DNA of 64,000 nucleotides from Isochrysis galbana. Its lineage: Eukaryota > Haptophyta > Isochrysidales > Isochrysidaceae. Location: NCBI GenBank assembly GCA_018136815.1, contig JADDIW010000128.1, positions 1 through 64,000 on the forward strand. Direction: 5' to 3'. The position numbers and the translations under genes were made by a program. Positions within the stretch are counted from its first letter, which is position 1, and each line of letters starts with the position of its first letter. The notes below the pieces were generated by a model, which saw nothing but the letters and a program-made list of their open reading frames with translations, was not told the origin of the DNA and did no database searches. Of the stretch, positions 46,218 to 57,400 are shown piece by piece.

Positions 46218-47404
46218 AAAAAAAAAAACTTCTGAAGATTCAGGGCTACACACCTGCTAGTTTCGGGACTCCCCTTCGCTATCTACATCGCCCTTATCAT
46301 CCCTCCCTCCACCTCTTCCTCTGCCCCCCTTCTTTCCTTTTTCTTCGGTTTCCGGGGTCCGGCCTCGGTGCGCTACCTGAGGCCTGGTTTAGAGTGTGGG
46401 GTCCGGGCAGGCCTTCTGGAATTGTCTTTGTTGTCGTGTGTGTCTGTCTGGTCGCTTTTTGCTTGTTTGGTTTATATCTAGGTTCCATTGTCTCTATCAG
46501 CGACTTTGGTAGGTGTATCGATGTTTCAATTTCCTTTGTTCTTTGTTCCCTTGCTCCGTGGTCCCCTCGAAAGGGTGTGCGATCCCCAGCTTGGAGGCTA
46601 GTTCCACTAGCTCCGCGCTGGGCTTAAGACCGCCTTTGTCGTTCCTGTTGAAAACGGGTCTCAAGTCATTCATGTCTATCCTTTTCTTAGGCTGTCTTCC
46701 CATGCCCGCTTGGGCGGTTCTCGCCGAGTCGGTTTCTTGTGCGAAGAGGAGTGCTTTGCTTAGTATGGTGTATCTCTCTATTATTCTTATTAGTATTGAT
46801 TCTTCCGAGAATTTTATGCCGTCGTAGTGTATCCTATAGAAGTCCGTGAGTATATATCTCCACGCTAATAGGTATAGTACGTATATCACTTTCGGGGCGT
46901 CTCCTTTTGGGTAGATGAATAGGTTGTCTACAATGGTTTCTTTACTGCTCCTTTCTAGTTTAGGTGTGAATCGTGCGACTTTGTTCAGCTCGCCTAAGAT
47001 GTTAGTTATCCCGGGGCACTCACCTAGGTGTGTCGAGGATTCGTCTATTTCCCCACATATGCGGCACGTGTTGGCTCTGTCCGGAAAGCGGTTGTATGTG
47101 CCCACTCGCCTGTGTGTGATGTGTTTGAAGTGTAGGTGCATGTCCCTCGCCGTTACCATTGGCGAGGTGTATAACCTCCCCAGGTGCGCCCATGTATCCC
47201 CGGGTATTTGGAGTTTTTTCTCCCATTTGACCGGCCCCGTGAGGCGTTTTCGTTTACGGTCTTTCCGCTGGAGGGCCTCGGTTAGGTGTTCTACTCCGGT
47301 GTCGTCTAGCGGCGTTTTGCCGTCTAGCGTGTATTCGTCCGCTAGCGGGTATTCTAGTCTTTTGTTGGTTTTGTATCCTTCCCCCCATTTCGCCGGTGGG
47401 GATG
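46218..47404 (-). mobile_element. LINE copy A, 5'-truncated
   Basis: Minus-strand non-LTR retrotransposon tail. The coding part (about 46497-47395, in more than one frame) gives the region after the reverse transcriptase: LHFKHITHRRVGTYNRF and then CRICGEIDESSTHLGEC, a CCHC zinc motif that many LINEs carry near the end of ORF2, followed by WRYILTDFYRIHYDG. The 3' UTR ends with the short palindrome-like TCTGAAGA and an 11-base T run on the element strand (A run 46218-46228 on plus). The 5' cut at about 47404 abuts the end of LINE B. Confidence 0.75.
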
Positions 47405-49890
47405 TGTCTAAAAAAAAAACCTTTTAATATTCTCGCCTCCCCCGTGGCACTGACTCGCATATTCGTAGCCACGCCCCCTTCCCTTCCTCACCCTCATTCC
47501 CCGCCTTGCGGCAACTCCCCTCGTGCTCTACTTAGGGGCTCGGGATATGTGGGGGGTCCGAGCGGAGCTGTGTGCACTTGTCCTCAGCGGCGTGTTCTCC
47601 GCTCCCTCCTGTGCCACTGAGTGACCCGTTTGTTTTTAGAGTTGTTCCATGGCCCCTTGGCTTAGTGCGCGCGGCGTTCCTCTTAGATGACCTATAGTGA
47701 TCGATCGCGTTCTTGGATGGTAAGTTTCCCCGGGCCGACGCTTCATGTTATGCGAGTCTTTCAGCGAGGCCAAGTGCTTTTGCTACGAGGCGGGTGTTTT
47801 CGCTCAGTTGTAGTCTGCCTTTCTCGTTTTCAATGAATACGGGGGCGCTGAGTTCTAGCGATTTCTTGAGTTTGGGCTTTCTCCCTTGAGCGGCTTTGTG
47901 CGTGCGTGCAGAGCAGTGCGCTTTTGGCGGGGTGAGGCTCCTGACTAATGTAGTGAATCTCACTAGTGTAGACTCTAGGATAGGTATGTAGTGGTATTCG
48001 TATGACTCAAATTCTACTCTGTAGAAGTCTCTTAGTATATATTTCCACGCTATCACGTATAGTGCTTTTAGGCTTTCGGGAGTGTTCGTACCAGGATATG
48101 CAAATAATCTATCCTTTATTTTCTGTGTGCGTGTCCTTCTGGGGGAGGAGTGTAGTTGTTGAGGGCGTCTATGGTCTCGAAGATGGTTTTCGTCGCGGGA
48201 CACCACGCTAGATGGCACGAGTTTTCGCGGTGTCGACGACATAGCCTACATATGTCTGTCTGAGTGTCTATGAATCTATTTCTAGTACCAATTCTTCTGT
48301 GTGTGATATGTTTGAAGTGGAGGTGCTTGTCTGTGTGTTTCAATAACGGCATTGTGTATAGTTTAGCTATGTGCTTCCATTCTTCGTTTGTGATATTCAG
48401 CCTTCTCTCCCATGCTAATCTTGCCGCTTGCGGGGCGTTGCTCCGGGTCGCTTTAAGCGTGGCCTTGGTAATGTCTGCGACTGTTATCGCGTCAAGTGCG
48501 ACCTTTCCTTTTCGTATGGCATATTCATCCGCGAGGGGGTACTCCATGTGCCTTGGGCCTTTGTATCCGCCCTCCCATCTGGCTGGCGGGTGATAGTGTT
48601 GGATCTCTCCGACTTCTGCCACGTTGCCGGTGTCTGTTACCTCTCCTAGGTAGTCAGTTTCGATATGTAGCCATATATTGTTTAGCTTGCTGATGTATTT
48701 TTCGTCTTCAGAAACCCTGACCTCTTTGTTCTGTGGCTCGGTCCCCGGTCTTTGAGGCGGGGTGTTTGTGTCGTGCGACTTTTGTCCTTCAGTGGCTGAA
48801 GGCGGGCGCTCTTTCGAACGCTCTATCACACGCGTTGCGTGGCCGACTATCTCGTCCCACGAGTCGAGAAAATCTTTTTTGTGTATCGAGCGTCCCTCGT
48901 GAATGAACGTTTCGGGTAGGTGTTCGAGATATGCCGAGCACTCTTTTTTGCTATACGGCGTTGTAAAAGCGCCGTCTTTGAATACGTTATGTATTACGTT
49001 GGTGTGCAACGCTTCCCATAGGCGCGCCCACGGGGCGCGCACTTTTGGGGGCGGGATGTGGGGATTGTGCCATATTGGCTGCGATAGCGCGCCTTCCCGT
49101 GTAAGGAAGGAGGGTTGTATGTCGAGTTCCCTGAAGTTAGTAATCGCCTCCTTCCAGAAGACTGGGAGCGCCGGGTTTCCCCTGATACTTCCCGTCAATA
49201 TTTTCGTGGGGATCGTGGAGAGGACTGCTCCTCTCCCTAGTCCGGTTCGGCAGAACCAAGCATCGAGCGCGTGTTTCCATAGTGCCTTTCTCGCGTTTAG
49301 GTAGTTCAAGATCCATTTAGCCTGGAGTGCTTTTACATGGGACGGCCAATCTAGAATCCCCAGCCCTAGTGTTCTAGTTGCACTCTTATCGTGCGACACG
49401 GCGTAGTGTGGGTGTTTTATCCATTTGTTTTGTCTATTGGTGTACGGGCTTGTCCAGAGGACGGCCTCCGCCGCTTTCTTTACCCGGGTGTGAAACCATT
49501 TGGGGGCGGCCAAGGTTTGTAGCCAGTATCTTGGTATACCATATATTATGAAGTTCACGATTGACGCCCTACCGAATATCGTCATATAGTTAGTGGCCGG
49601 CGCTAGCTTAGCGACTCTCGCGTCGATCTTGTCTGCTAATTTCGACCAAAAGGGTTTAAGCGATTCCGGCGCTCCCAGAGGGACGCCTAAGATAGTTAGG
49701 TATTCGTCGTTATTTATCCAATTGTATTTCCTCATATCCCACGGGGGCTTACGGAGCCTTTGGGATCCCATTCTCAGTCCTTGGAATTTGTCGGCGTTAG
49801 TCTTGCCGCCCGTCGCTTTCTCGTGTAGCTCCACCCATTGTAGGGACTTATATGCGCAACATCGCCTAGAGTAGTTTAACCTCTCTTTAT
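47405..49890 (-). mobile_element. LINE copy B, 5'-truncated
   Basis: Minus strand. Coding from about 49885 down to 47748 covers the end of the reverse transcriptase (LQWVELHEKATGGKTNADKF, ILGVPLGAPES), the connection region and the zinc motif CRLCRRHRENSCHLAWC. One frameshift near 48130 separates the last 160 residues from the rest; otherwise the frame is long (572 codons). The 3' UTR runs to the A-run at 47410-47419, after which the plus strand reads CCTTTTAATATTCTCGCC. It also holds the 24-base segment shared with the hAT end (near 47516). Confidence 0.78.
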
Positions 49891-49929
49891 AGAGACCCCA
49901 GCGGACAGCAAGAGGGACGCTAGGGGATA

Positions 49930-50170
49930 TAAGAGAAGGAAATTCAAGCCGAGCCGGAGCAAAGGAGAAGCCATAGTCTCCCGCCCCCTTCTCTCCAACC
50001 CCTGGCCGAAGCAGCGCGCGCGGTCTCCCCGGAACCAGCTTCTCCGCTAAAGAGGGAACTGGGGAAGGGGAAGGGGGTTGTTAGGGGTTAAGGGTGGGCG
50101 GTAGGGAGGTCCACAAGCACACTGCCTCATGTCGCACACGTAGCGGAGATTTTTAAGAAGATTTTTTTTT
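49930..50170. repeat. dispersed block with TTTTTAAGAAG + T-run end, copy 1
   Basis: About 235 bp that also occurs at about 62995-63216 and, as its last 75 bp, at 62195-62269. Its plus-strand end is GATTTTTAAGAAGA followed by T runs. It lies between LINE B and LINE C, so it is a separate insertion or a shared terminal block. Confidence 0.6.
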
Positions 50171-51185
50171 CTAGTTCGCGGACGTTGTTCAGCGTCTGTT
50201 TCCAGAACGCGGGGAGTTTGCTCGTGCCCGCTATTCCGTCGGTTAGTTTGTTTGCGGGGATTGTCGAGAGAACCGCTGCTCTTCCCAAGTTCGTGCGGCA
50301 GAACCAAGCGTCTAGCACCTGCTTCCATTGTGCTTGGCGTGCGTCTAGATAGTTCAGGATCCATTTGGCCTGTAGTGCTTTGACGTGGTTGCCCCAGTCT
50401 AGCAAACCTAGCCCCAGGTGTGGCCCTTTCTCCGAAGTGTTTTTGATCGGGATTTCGGGGTGTTTCACCCATTGTAGTCTCCGTCCGGTGCGCGCGTTTG
50501 TCCACATGATTCTGTCCACGGATCTTTTTACCGCTGCGTGGAACGATCTTGGTGCTGCTAGCGTTTGTAGCCAGTATCTAGGAATAGAGTATATGAGAAA
50601 GTTAGCTACCTTCGTTTTTCCGTGTATAGATAGATTATTTGTTATCGGTCCGTATATGGTGGTTTTTTTTTCTATCTTATCTGCTAGTTTGCGCCAGAAC
50701 TCTTTGATGGCCTGTGGTCCCCCTAGAGGGACTCCCAGGATGGTCGCATATTCGCTCCTTTTCAGCCACTTGTATCTTTGGAAACTTGCGGGTGGGCGTT
50801 TTCTCTTTAAGGAGCCCATTCTCAGTCCTTCGAACTTTTGGTCGTTGGGTTTGCCGCACGAGGCTGCCGCGTATTTTTCCACCCAGCTAAGGGAGCGCGC
50901 TAGGCTGTTGTAGTCCGCCGCTAAGAGTTGTGTGTCGTCCGCGAACTGGCTAATCTTGAGTTCGGCCCCGTTCACTATGATGCCCTCTATATCGTCGTCT
51001 TCGTTTATCGCTCTGGTGAGGGCTTCCGCCGTCAGGAGGAAGGCCAGTGGAGAGAGCGGGCATCCTTGGGGGACGCCGCTCGCTACGTTGAAAGGGAAGC
51101 TTCTTCCTGGCGTCGTGACGGCGGGGGGCTGGGGATCAGGAGCGGTCGGCGCGCGCTCCATCGCTCAAACTATAACAATAGTTTT
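50171..51185 (-). mobile_element. LINE copy C, internally deleted
   Basis: Minus strand. The 5' end (51140-51185) carries the family start MERAP and is then joined directly to the middle of the reverse-transcriptase domain (SGVPQGCPLSPLAFLLTAEA, then FADDTQLLA with the catalytic Asp pair). The endonuclease and first half of the RT are missing. The frame stays open for about 335 codons and then runs into the T-run block at 50170. It is therefore an internally deleted and 3'-truncated copy. Confidence 0.78.
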
Positions 51186-51451
51186 GATTACTACTAGCAA
51201 AATAGGGGTAGATAGCGGCAGCGCGGAGGAAATGATGCGAATAGTAATTCTACCAAATATACAACACAAATAGAATACAGACGCGAAAGATGGGCGCAGC
51301 GAGCGAAGCCACGAGTTGGATCATGTCCAAGCTTCGGGCGCACCAATTTGATGCAGCCGAAACCAGGGAGCCCGATTGCATCTTGCCACGTGGGGCGTGC
51401 CGGGTTGTTCAGTACATCAACTGCGATCGACCACGGACGCCGGTAAATAGT
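51186..51451. other. 3' flank of the Ser/Pro membrane-protein gene
   Basis: Short intergenic stretch with no recognised feature, between the LINE 5' end and the stop of the minus-strand gene. Confidence 0.45.
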
Positions 51452-54400
51452 CTACTCCTCACCTTGTTTCGCCTCGGACGCCGTGGTCTCGGTGCCTCTG
51501 TGTGCTGCCGGCAATTGAGCGGCAGGTGAGTTCCATGCGGCGCTCGAACGCCCAATTGAATATCGTGCCTGGCTTCTTGAGGCCGAGAGAGGCCGATTCG
51601 CAGCCGCCAGCCCAGTGGCCGAGGGCGGGCGCGAGTTGTTGCTTCGCACAACGCCAAAATCGACGCGCCTGAGGCCCGATTCACTCGTCGGCAGTTGGAT
51701 CGGAGCACGGTGCGCACCTCCGCCTAGAGCGGAAGCGGCGATTCCGGGAGAAAATTCCTCGGGTGCTCGGGCGAGACTGGACAACGATTGTGAGCCGCGC
51801 ATCCCCTGCTTTTTGCTAGGCTGCGACGAGGTGGGACGCGCCGATGGCGAAGACACCGTTGGCGCGGGGCCGGCGATTCGGTTTAAGCTTGCCGACGAAG
51901 GCCGGCGGGGCGGCGCAGGCGGAAGGGGTATCGGCTCGGATTCATTGTTTTCGTGCTGCAAGGACGGCATGGTGGCTGCGTGCCGGGAAGGGGAGGCTGG
52001 CCCTTCCGGGGAGCCACCTGTGCCGAAATAGTCCGACAGCACAACGCTTGGCTGCCGCACCATGGGGGTCGGGCTGACCCCTCTGTTCGGTGAGGTGCGG
52101 CCGATACCGGGTACAGGCGGTTCCAAGTAGGCGTTCAAGCTGGAGGAAGAGCCTGACTTCGAGGAAGGCGGCTGTGGCGACGACCCGTCTATTCCAAGCA
52201 ATGCGAGGAAGCGCTCGCGGTGTCCTGGCGCGAGACCAAGCTGGTCGAGGATGAAATCGATCGTCTCGGGCTGCCGGGATGCGACTTCTTCTCGGCCTTC
52301 GCTTCCCCTCCGCTTCAGCTCACGAAGGGAGTTCACTGTGGTGTATCCCAGCTCGTCCAGCTTGCGCAAATATCGCAATAGGCCCGCCTGCTTGAGCACT
52401 TCCCTCATCGTCGGTGGCTCCTCGCCGTCCTCGTCGGGCGGCAACACCTTCAGATTGCTCTGCCCCCGCCTGAAAGGGCGCATGGCGGCCGGCGCCCCGT
52501 TCGATTGACTAGTGTCGACGAATCCTACGCCGGCTGCAAGGCGCTGCGCAGCGGCAACAGCCTCGATGGCGGCCCGAGTCTGCGTCCTAGCCCTCGCATC
52601 TGCGGCCTCAGCGCGCGCCTGCGCCGCTGCGAGCGCTTTTAACTCTACGGACATATCGTCAGCGCTGGTGGCGTTGACATCCGGCGACCCGACCGAGTAG
52701 CTAGCGCCGCCAGAGCTGACGTCGGTAAGGGAGCGCGGCATGGGAGTTGAATTCGAAGGCAGGCTCGAAGGTGGAGGGCACTTCGCGCTTGCCAATGTAC
52801 TGAAGCGTGGCGCCCCTGTGCCAGCTTCGTCGCCTTGGGCGCTGGCGAAGTCGACCACCATCTGATCGGCTGGCGCGCTTAAGGTGGCGAGCTGCGGCAT
52901 TCGTCTGGCGCCACCGGCCGCAGTGGGGCGCATGCGCACGGCGCCGCCTGCCTCCCCACTGGGCACAAATTCAGCCAGTGATCGGGCGAGGCTCGCGAGG
53001 GAGGCTGAGGTGCGAAGCGGGCTCAATCGCTCCACGGGGGGCTGCGGGGCCGATCTGTGGGGAGTCATCTCTCGTAGCTCCTCGGTACCGTGCGGTTCTG
53101 CCGGAATCCGCGGCGCCGAATTTGCTGGAGCCGCGACGGCCGGCGGCGTGTCGCCGTCGACCCCAGAGTAGTCGAGCACCGCCTTATGGGATCCGAGCTG
53201 GCGCAACTCTCCGGGCATGGCCTTTGGCTGCGGCGACGAAGGCAGTTCTGCGGCACACCGCGGTGTTGACGGCGACAGATCCACATGTCCGATGGAACGA
53301 CACGCTAAAGGAGCCTCTGGCGAGGCGCGGTGCTGTGGAGGCGGGGGCTGCGAGTCCTGGTCGGATGCCTTAGTGCGACCCGGGTTGATTGTAAGCTCGC
53401 CAACCCCGCGGGATTGTGCGGCGCGGAGTAGAGCGTGTAGCGGCCGCACGCCACTCTGCTTCGCGGCTCGCCTGAAGTCCCACCTCTCTCCGGTCGCGCT
53501 CAGTAGGTCGTTCCGATAGAGCGGCGCAGGTTCGACGCGCATGCAAACAATTCGCTTCTCGGCCACGTCCCATCGCCAGGCCCAATCTGGAAAGCCAGGA
53601 AGAGGGTTCGGAGCGTCTAGAGCCGTGCTGCGCTCCGGCTCGGAGGCTCGCCGCGGGCGTGGGAAGCGTACGCGCAAGTTGGAGCGCGCGGCGATGAGAC
53701 GAGCAACCTGCGCGGCGCGTGTGGCGGCCTGTGCCTCAGCAGCTGCCATCGTGGCGTCGTCGATGCCCCCGATGCGGTCCACGCCTGCTTTGGCGAGCAC
53801 CTCCTTGAGCCTCTGCTCCGCGGCTTTCCGAGCGGATATGTTCATCTTCTCCACAACTTGAGCGACCAGATCAGCCTCCTCGGCGGCCGCGCGCTCGGCC
53901 AAGAGCCGTGCGCGCGCGCGCCGTCTGCGCCAGTCGGCTTGCAGCCGTGTTGCGGCGTTGGCATGGATGAGCCCGCGCCGTCGCATCCGGCTTTGCCTCA
54001 CACGCTCGCATGCTTGAATCTTGCGTGCAGCAAAGTGACCGCGAAGCAAGATTCTCGCACCGCGGCCGCGCGCTGCGGTCTGCAGCGACGTGGCGGCGGC
54101 TTCTTCCAACTGAGCTCGAGCCCGGTGAGCCCTCCGAAGCTCCTCTTCCTCCTTGTCGACGGGGCTGACTACGGCGCGCATTCTGATTTTGCCTAAGTTC
54201 TCGCGCTGCCAGTAGCGGACGCACATGCAGCAGGCGGCCATCACCACGATTGCCACCACGGTACAAACCGTCACCACCATCGCCAGCTCGGCACCTGTGA
54301 ACACCGCAATCTCGAGGGCGAGCGGAGGAGGGGAGGGCGGCGAGGGCATGGGCGACGGTGGCGGCGCGACAGCGATTAGCACCCCGACGCCGGCTTCTAG

Positions 54401-57400
54401 CGAGGGCTCCCCGGGTTTTGACACGACAGGCGCGAGAAAGATCGCCTCGAGCCGGTCATTTGCGGCGAGTAGCGCGCGGCTCGCGTTGAAAACAGCCTGC
54501 AATACGTTGGTGCGCGGCTCGGGTGACCACGGGGAGAGAATGGAGGGGTCATCCTCTGGGATGATCATCTTGACGTTCACGAGCGTGGACCCTGCGGTAA
54601 CGTCGAGCTCTAGAAAGCACTCGGGCTCATGGCAGTCGAGCTGGTCGGCCAGGACGGCACGAAGTCCCGCCGAGCGCTCTGTGGAGTACTGTTCGATGGA
54701 TGCGTCGATGGTCACCGTAAAAGTGACCACACTCGCACTTCGCTCTTGGACGGTCTCGCCCCTTGTCAGCGGGAGGAAGGGAGGGAAGGAGGGCGTTGGC
54801 GAAGGCGGGGCGACGGGGGGTTTTGGCGGCGGCGAGGACGGTGGTGGCGATGGCAGCGGTGGCGACGGGGGTGGCGATGGCGGCGGAGTTGCCGGCGGCG
54901 GCCCGGGCGGCGGGACGGGCGGCGGCGGCGCGGGTGGTGGCGGCGGCGGCGGCGAGGGCGGCGGGGGTGAGGGAGGAGGTGCCGGTGGGGGCGTAGGCGG
55001 GGGCGGGTTGGGCGGAGGCAAGGGTGGCGGCGACGTGGGTGGCGGCGCGGAGGGCGGCGGCGGCGCTGACGGCGGCCACGCCGGAGGTGGCGGCGAGGGC
55101 GGTGGAGGCGAGGGCGGAGGCGGCAGTGGCGGCGGCGACGAGGGCGGTGGCGACGGGGGCGGCGGCGACGGGGGCGGCGGCGAGGGGGCTGGAGAGGGAG
55201 GAGGCGATGAAGGCGGTGGCGAGGGCGGCGGAATGGGCGAGGGCGACTGGGGAGGCGGAGGCAGCGGGGCGAATCCGGGAGCGTATGGCGGTGGCAATGG
55301 TGGCGGTGCAGAGGGTGGTGGTGGCGAGGGCGGTGGCGGCGAGGGCGGCGGCGGCGAGGGTGGCGGCGGCAAGGGCGGCGGCGGCGAGGGCGGCGGCGGC
55401 GAGGGGGGCGGCGGCGAGGGCGGCGGCGGCGAGGGGGGCGGCGGCGAGGGCGGTGGCGGGGACGGCGGTGGCGGGGAAGGCGGCGGCGGAGAAGGAGGAG
55501 GGGAGGGGGGCGGTGGAGAAGGGGGCGGTGGGCTGGGCGGAGGTGGTGACGGCGGGGGGGCGAAGGTGGTGGCGATGGCGGCGGAGGGGATGGCGGCGGC
55601 GGCGACGGTGGGGGAGGAGAGGGTGGAGGGGGCGATGGTGGCGGCGGCGATGGCGGCGGCGGCGATGGCGGCGGCGATGGCGGCGGTGATGGCGGAGGTG
55701 GCGATGGCGGCGGCGATGGCGGAGGCGATGGCGGCGGAGGCGACGGCGGCGGGGGTGAGGGGGGTGGAGGCGATGGCGGAGGAGGTGAGGGTGGGGGCGG
55801 GGATGGGGGCGGTGGGGACGGCGGTGGCGGCGATGGTGGCGGTGGAGAGGGTGGCGGAGGCGATGGTGGCGGTGGAGAGGGCGGAGGAGGGGATGGTGGT
55901 GGCGGCGAGGGAGGCGGCGGCGACGGCGGCGGCGGTGAGGGAGGCGGCGGCGACGGCGGCGGCGGCGAAGGAGGAGGTGGTGACGGGGGCGGCGGTGACG
56001 GCGGTGGAGGCGAGGGTGGTGGTGGAGAAGGCGGCGGTGGTGAGGGCGGCGGCGGAGACGGTGGTGGTGGCGAGGGCGGTGGCGGCGAGGGTGGAGGCGG
56101 TGACGGGGGCGGGGGCGAGGGCGGCGGAGGAGAGGGCGGCGGCGAGGGCGGCGGAGGAGAGGGGGGAGGCGGGGAGGGAGGTGGTGGTGAGGGTGGAGGT
56201 GGTGAGGGCGGTGGCGGCGAGGGCGGCGGAGGAGAGGGCGGCGGAGGCGAGGGCGGCGGAGGCGACGGCGGAGGCGGTGAGGGTGGCGGCGGCGAGGGCG
56301 GCGGAGGAGAGGGCGGCGGAGGCGAGGGCGGTGGGGGCGACGGCGGAGGCGGTGAGGGTGGCGGCGGCGAGGGTGGTGGAGGCGAAGGCGGTGGAGGCGA
56401 GGGCGGCGGTGGCGAGGGCGGCGGCGGCGAGGGCGGCGGCGGCGAGGGCGGCGGCGGCGAGGGTGGTGGGGGCGAGGGCGGCGGCGGCGAGGGTGGCGGC
56501 GGCGAGGGTGGCGGCGGCGAGGGTGGTGGAGGGGAGGGAGGTGGTGGCGAGGGTGGCGGCGGCGAGGGCGGCGGCGGCGAGGGTGGCGGCGGCGAGGGTG
56601 GTGGTGGCGAGGGTGGCGGCGGCGAGGGCGGCGGCGGCGAGGGCGGCGGCGGCGAGGGCGGCGGCGGAGAAGGTGGGGGGGGCGAGGGCGGCGGTGGCAC
56701 AGGCGGCGGCGGGGAGGGAGGAGGAGGCGAGGGGGGAGGCGGCGAGGGCGGAGGTGGGGACGGCGGAGGAGGGGAGGGTGGCGGTGGCAAGGGCGGCGGA
56801 GGTGAGGGCGGCGGTGGCGAGGGCGGCGGCGGTGACGGCGGCGGTGGCGAGGGCGGCGGTGGCGAGGGCGGTGGTGGCGAGGGCGGCGGTGACGAGGGTG
56901 GTGGCGACGAGGGCGGCGGCGGCGAGGGCGGCGGCGGCGAGGGCGGCGGCGGCGAGGGCGGCGGCGGCGAGGGCGGCGGCGGTGAGGGTGGAGGCGGCGA
57001 GGGTGGCGGCGGCAAGGGTGGGGGGGGGAGGGCGGCGGAGGGGAGGGGGGAGGGGGGCAGGGTGGTGGAAGTGAGGGTGGCGGAGGCGAGGGCGGCGGCG
57101 GAGAGGGGGGTGGCAACGGCGAGGGAGGCGGTGGCGACGGCGGCGGGGGCGACGGCGGCGGGGATGGGGGAGGCGATGGCGGCGGGGGCGATGGGGATGG
57201 GCTATATGGCAACGGGGGCGGGGGAGGTGACGGGTCTGGAGGGAGGGGGGCGGGCGGAGGTGGTCTTGCCGGTGGAGGCGGCGAAGGGGGTGGCGGAGTT
57301 GGCGGTGGCGAGGGCGGCGGCGGCGAAGGGGGAGGCGGCGAGGGCGGCGGCGGCAAGGGAGGCGGCGGCGAGGGCGGCGGGGGCGAGGGCGGCGGCGGTG

